Shown in pieces: positions 5,576 to 7,398 of a DNA stretch of 7,398 nt. Every line of letters starts with the position of its first letter. Positions within the stretch are counted from its first letter, which is position 1. Both the position numbers and the translations under genes were made by a program. The DNA comes from JAPLJC01 sp052326585 (GTDB taxonomy: Bacteria; Desulfobacterota; Desulfobaccia; Desulfobaccales; 0-14-0-80-60-11), in contig JBKQLU010000080.1 in the NCBI GenBank assembly GCA_052326585.1, forward strand, positions 1-7,398, written 5' to 3'. A model generated the notes under the pieces. That model worked only from the letters and a program-made list of their open reading frames with translations. It was not told where the DNA came from and did not search any database.

Positions 5576-5786
5576 CCAGCCAACCGGGAATCCGGCAGGG
5601 GTCGTAATCTTGCGGCCGCTTCATGGCCGCGGCAGGGATCGAGACCAACCCCATCTTTGCATGGTAAGCCATTCCCGGCTAATCCGGACCGTCACCAGCC
5701 TCTATCCTGCCGCGCTTCCTGACTGTTCAGAATTAAATTAGCCTGAAAACCTGGTTGCTTTAGCCGCGGCCCTAGGAATCCCAAAA
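5576..5786 (+). other. Non-coding, hairpin-rich spacer upstream of der
   Basis: No credible gene lies in this stretch. It contains a near-perfect 12-base direct repeat (CGGCAGGGGTCG 5593-5604 and CGGCAGGGATCG 5630-5641, allowing one change) and the hairpin GCGGCC (5612-5617) with GGCCGC (5625-5630). A longer-range perfect 9-bp pairing, CGCGGCAGG (5628-5636) with CCTGCCGCG (5706-5714), competes with that hairpin. Smaller dyads are ATGG-TAAG-CCAT and TTCAG/CTGAA (5726-5730, 5743-5747). I recognise no riboswitch class or tRNA. It probably carries the der promoter, although no good -35/-10 pair stands out. It could be a structured der leader or a small RNA. Confidence 0.4.
5774..5777 (+). promoter_or_regulatory. 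Ribosome binding site of der
   Basis: AGGA lies 9 bases before the ATG at 5787. It supports that start, and with it the roughly 22-residue Pro-rich N-terminal extension of Der. Confidence 0.5.
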
Positions 5787-7157
5787 ATGTCTCTCCCCGA
5801 GCCCCCAAATCCGCAAACCGCCAGTCGAAACCCGGCGGCCCCGCAAGGGCTGCCCCTGGTCGCCATCATCGGCCGGGCCAACGTCGGCAAGTCCACCCTG
5901 TTCAACCGCCTCAGCCGCTCATCCCGGGCCCTGGTGGCCAATATCTCCGGGGTCACCCGAGACCGCCACTATGCCAACGTCGTACTTTCGGAACGCACCT
6001 TTCTCCTGGTGGATACCGGCGGCCTGGTGGGAGGCGAAGACGAACTGGGGGCCCAGGTGCGGCAGCAGGCCGAGGAGGCGGTGGCCGAAGCCGACGTCAT
6101 CATCCTGGTAACCGATGGCCGGGAAGGCCTGCAGCCAGGTGACGCCCTGGTGGTGGACTACCTGCGCCGCACCGGCAAACCGGTGCTGCTGGCGGTAAAC
6201 AAGATCGACCAGGCCAGTCTCGAACCCAACGTGGCGGAGTTTTACCGCTTCGGCTTGCAGCTCCTCTTCCCGGTATCCGCCACTCATGGCCTGGGGATAG
6301 CTACGCTCCAAGAGGCCGTGCTCCAACACCTGCCCCCCCTCGTGGAAGCCGCCCCGGCGCCCCCCGGCATCCGGGTGGCGGTCCTGGGCCGGCCTAACGT
6401 GGGCAAATCATCTTTCATCAACCACTTCGCGGGGGCGGCGCGCCTGTTGGTAAGTGAAACCCCCGGAACCACCCGCGACTCCATCGACATTCCCCTGAGT
6501 GTGGCCGGGGTCGATTATATCCTGGTGGATACCGCCGGCCTGCGCCGTCCCAGCCAGGTGAGGCGTGAGAGCCTGGAGCGCCAGATGGTGCTGAAGACCA
6601 TCAAGGCCCTGTCCCGGGCCGAGGCGGTGGTGCTGCTGCTGGACGCCCAGGAGGGCCTGACCGCACAGGACCTGCGCATCATCGGCCTCATCGAGGACCA
6701 GGCCAAGATCTGCCTGATACTCCTGAACAAATGGGACCTGGTGGCCGGGGAATTGCAAAAGCAGACCCTGCAGCAGGTGAACGACGCCCTGGAGATTGTG
6801 CCGCATATCCCGGTGCTGCCGGGCTCGGTCAAGAACGGCTATAACCTGAAGAAGGTCTTTCCCCTGCTGGGCGACCTCTATGAGCAGAGTGGCCGGCGCG
6901 CCACCACCGGGAAGCTCAACACCCTCCTGCGGCAGATCACCTCCCGGGTGCCGCCGCCGCGCTACCGGAACCGGCCGGTGAAATTCCTCTACCTGACCCA
7001 GGCGGAGGTCCATCCCCCCACCTTCATTGCCTTTGTCAACAGCCCTCAGGGAGTGCCCGACTCCTACCGCCGCTTTCTGGTGAAGCAGTTGCGGGAGTTT
7101 CTGGCCATCCCGCACGCCCCGGTGCGCCTCTTCCTCAAAGGCCGGGAACGCCGCTAG
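5787..7157 (+). CDS. der: Ribosome-assembly GTPase Der (EngA)
   Basis: Der is a cytoplasmic GTPase with two tandem G domains and a KH-like C-terminal domain. It binds the ribosome and is needed for late 50S maturation. The 456 residues fit the family. G domain 1 has GRANVGKST (29-37), T57 in GVTRDR, DTGG (76-79), NKID (138-141) and SATHG (164-168). G domain 2 has GRPNVGKSS (201-209), PGTTRD (226-231), DTAG (248-251), NKWD (314-317) and a divergent G5, SVKNG (347-351), where the family normally has SA. The KH-like domain spans about 364-456. The first P-loop has Ala31 in place of the usual Pro. About 22 Pro/Asn-rich residues precede the first strand (LVAIIGR), more than in typical Der. The first ATG after AGGA (5774-5777) was chosen. 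The gene appears monocistronic here, isolated by the ctpA terminator and a long spacer. Confidence 0.97.
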   Translation: MSLPEPPNPQTASRNPAAPQGLPLVAIIGRANVGKSTLFNRLSRSSRALVANISGVTRDRHYANVVLSERTFLLVDTGGLVGGEDELGAQVRQQAEEAVAEADVIILVTDGREGLQPGDALVVDYLRRTGKPVLLAVNKIDQASLEPNVAEFYRFGLQLLFPVSATHGLGIATLQEAVLQHLPPLVEAAPAPPGIRVAVLGRPNVGKSSFINHFAGAARLLVSETPGTTRDSIDIPLSVAGVDYILVDTAGLRRPSQVRRESLERQMVLKTIKALSRAEAVVLLLDAQEGLTAQDLRIIGLIEDQAKICLILLNKWDLVAGELQKQTLQQVNDALEIVPHIPVLPGSVKNGYNLKKVFPLLGDLYEQSGRRATTGKLNTLLRQITSRVPPPRYRNRPVKFLYLTQAEVHPPTFIAFVNSPQGVPDSYRRFLVKQLREFLAIPHAPVRLFLKGRERR

Positions 7158-7165
7158 CGGCCTTT
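7137..7165 (+). terminator. Possible terminator hairpin overlapping the end of der
   Basis: AAAGGCCG (7137-7144) pairs perfectly with CGGCCTTT (7158-7165) over 8 bp. The loop contains the der stop codon. An alternative palindrome, CCGC-TA-GCGG (7151-7160), competes with it. Only TTTCCCC follows, so any intrinsic terminator here is weak. Confidence 0.3.
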
Positions 7166-7334
7166 CCCCAATGATCTGACAGGACGTTTTCGCTTTCGGT
7201 TATTGGTTGCGTTAATGCTGTTCGGTATCAGATAACCGGATTTGTCTTTATTCTCTTAGTGAATAACCTATGACGCTCTTGGAAAAGTCATATCAATGGC
7301 GAAATCAGTGCGAAATCAGTGTTATTGATTTGTT
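7166..7334 (+). other. Non-coding A/T-richer region after der
   Basis: No gene is supported. CGGTTAT (7197-7203) and ATAACCG (7232-7238) form a 7-bp inverted repeat with a 28-base loop, followed by a T-rich stretch. A further AATAACC (7262-7268) could pair with the same left arm. TTGGTT (7203-7208) and TATCAG (7226-7231) at 17 bases form a weak promoter-like pair that could serve a gene beyond the window. Base composition is clearly more A/T-rich than in the coding parts. Confidence 0.3.
7300..7321 (+). repeat. Tandem 11-bp duplication
   Basis: CGAAATCAGTG occurs twice back to back (7300-7310 and 7311-7321) with no mismatch. It may be a replication slippage product or a paired binding site. 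There are only two units and they lie outside any gene. Confidence 0.6.
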
Positions 7335-7373
7335 CCCTCCCCCTCGATGGGGGAGGGTTAGGGTGGGGGTGGT
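7333..7373 (-). repeat. C-rich dispersed palindromic repeat (inverted copy)
   Basis: On the plus strand a perfect 9-bp stem, CCCTCCCCC (7335-7343) and GGGGGAGGG (7349-7357), encloses TCGAT. It is followed by GGGTGGGGGTGGT (7361-7373), the exact reverse complement of 27-39. The shape, a G/C palindrome with a conserved C-rich arm, is that of REP-like elements found between genes in many bacteria. It is better preserved than the left copy. Confidence 0.6.
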
Positions 7374-7398
7374 GAAAGTAGTTATGTTTTATCCAATA

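Noticed and set aside
5541..5741. 66-codon plus-strand ORF before der
   Set aside because: It begins inside the ctpA terminator hairpin and runs through hairpin-forming DNA, and has no binding site or domain-like sequence.
5576..5786. tRNA or known riboswitch in the der upstream region
   Set aside because: No cloverleaf with a T-loop signature and no class-specific conserved core (for example TPP or cobalamin type) could be found by eye.
6408..7115. Long antisense open frame within der, and a similar one across 1526-2248 within the transketolase genes
   Set aside because: These are shadows of G/C-rich codons on the opposite strand. The sense-strand proteins are unambiguous, and the antisense products show low-complexity Gly/Gln/His-rich composition.
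7270..7398. Open reading frame from ATG 7270 running to the window end (43 codons)
   Set aside because: It has no ribosome binding site, and most of it is translation of the tandem duplication and the C-rich palindromic repeat. This is a typical artefact of REP-like elements.

Overview
The window is about 60% G+C and codes densely for ordinary bacterial housekeeping genes. The mix of a GatCAB amidotransferase subunit, a two-subunit transketolase, an exported S41 C-terminal processing protease and the double GTPase Der fits a Gram-negative bacterium. A member of the Desulfobacterota (former Deltaproteobacteria) is my best guess, from general gene style only; the window has no rRNA or other marker that would settle it.

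Layout: (1) Positions 1-197 are non-coding and hold a decayed copy of a C-rich dispersed repeat and a multi-stem inverted-repeat structure. (2) gatC lies on the minus strand (482 to 198). It has a strong ribosome binding site and a terminator-like hairpin in its leader. No gatA follows in the window. (3) A divergent, strongly structured intergenic region (483-780) separates gatC from the plus-strand genes. (4) Two adjacent genes (781-1629 and 1733-2671) encode the N-terminal (thiamine diphosphate/metal-binding) and C-terminal (pyrimidine-binding) halves of a split transketolase. (5) A recognisable sigma-70-type promoter (2711-2739) precedes two tandem exported S41-family proteins (2820-4079 and 4140-5480). 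The second has the intact Ser/Lys/Gln active site of CtpA. The first is a full-length paralogue in which all three catalytic positions are substituted. A perfect 15-bp hairpin terminator closes this unit. (6) After a 306-bp non-coding, hairpin-rich spacer comes der (5787-7157), the ribosome-assembly GTPase. (7) The right end (7158-7398) is non-coding and carries a tandem 11-bp duplication and a second, better preserved copy of the C-rich repeat in inverted orientation.

How the genes relate: GatC (tRNA-dependent amidation) and Der (50S maturation) serve translation. The transketolase serves the non-oxidative pentose phosphate pathway. The S41 pair acts in the cell envelope. These look like separate transcription units rather than one pathway.

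The most interesting item is the S41 pair: an exported, intact but apparently catalytically dead protease paralogue encoded directly upstream of its active relative. Its only two cysteines face each other across the hairpin that once held the catalytic lysine. This suggests a structural or regulatory pseudoprotease. I saw no CRISPR array, transposase, phage gene, tRNA or rRNA.
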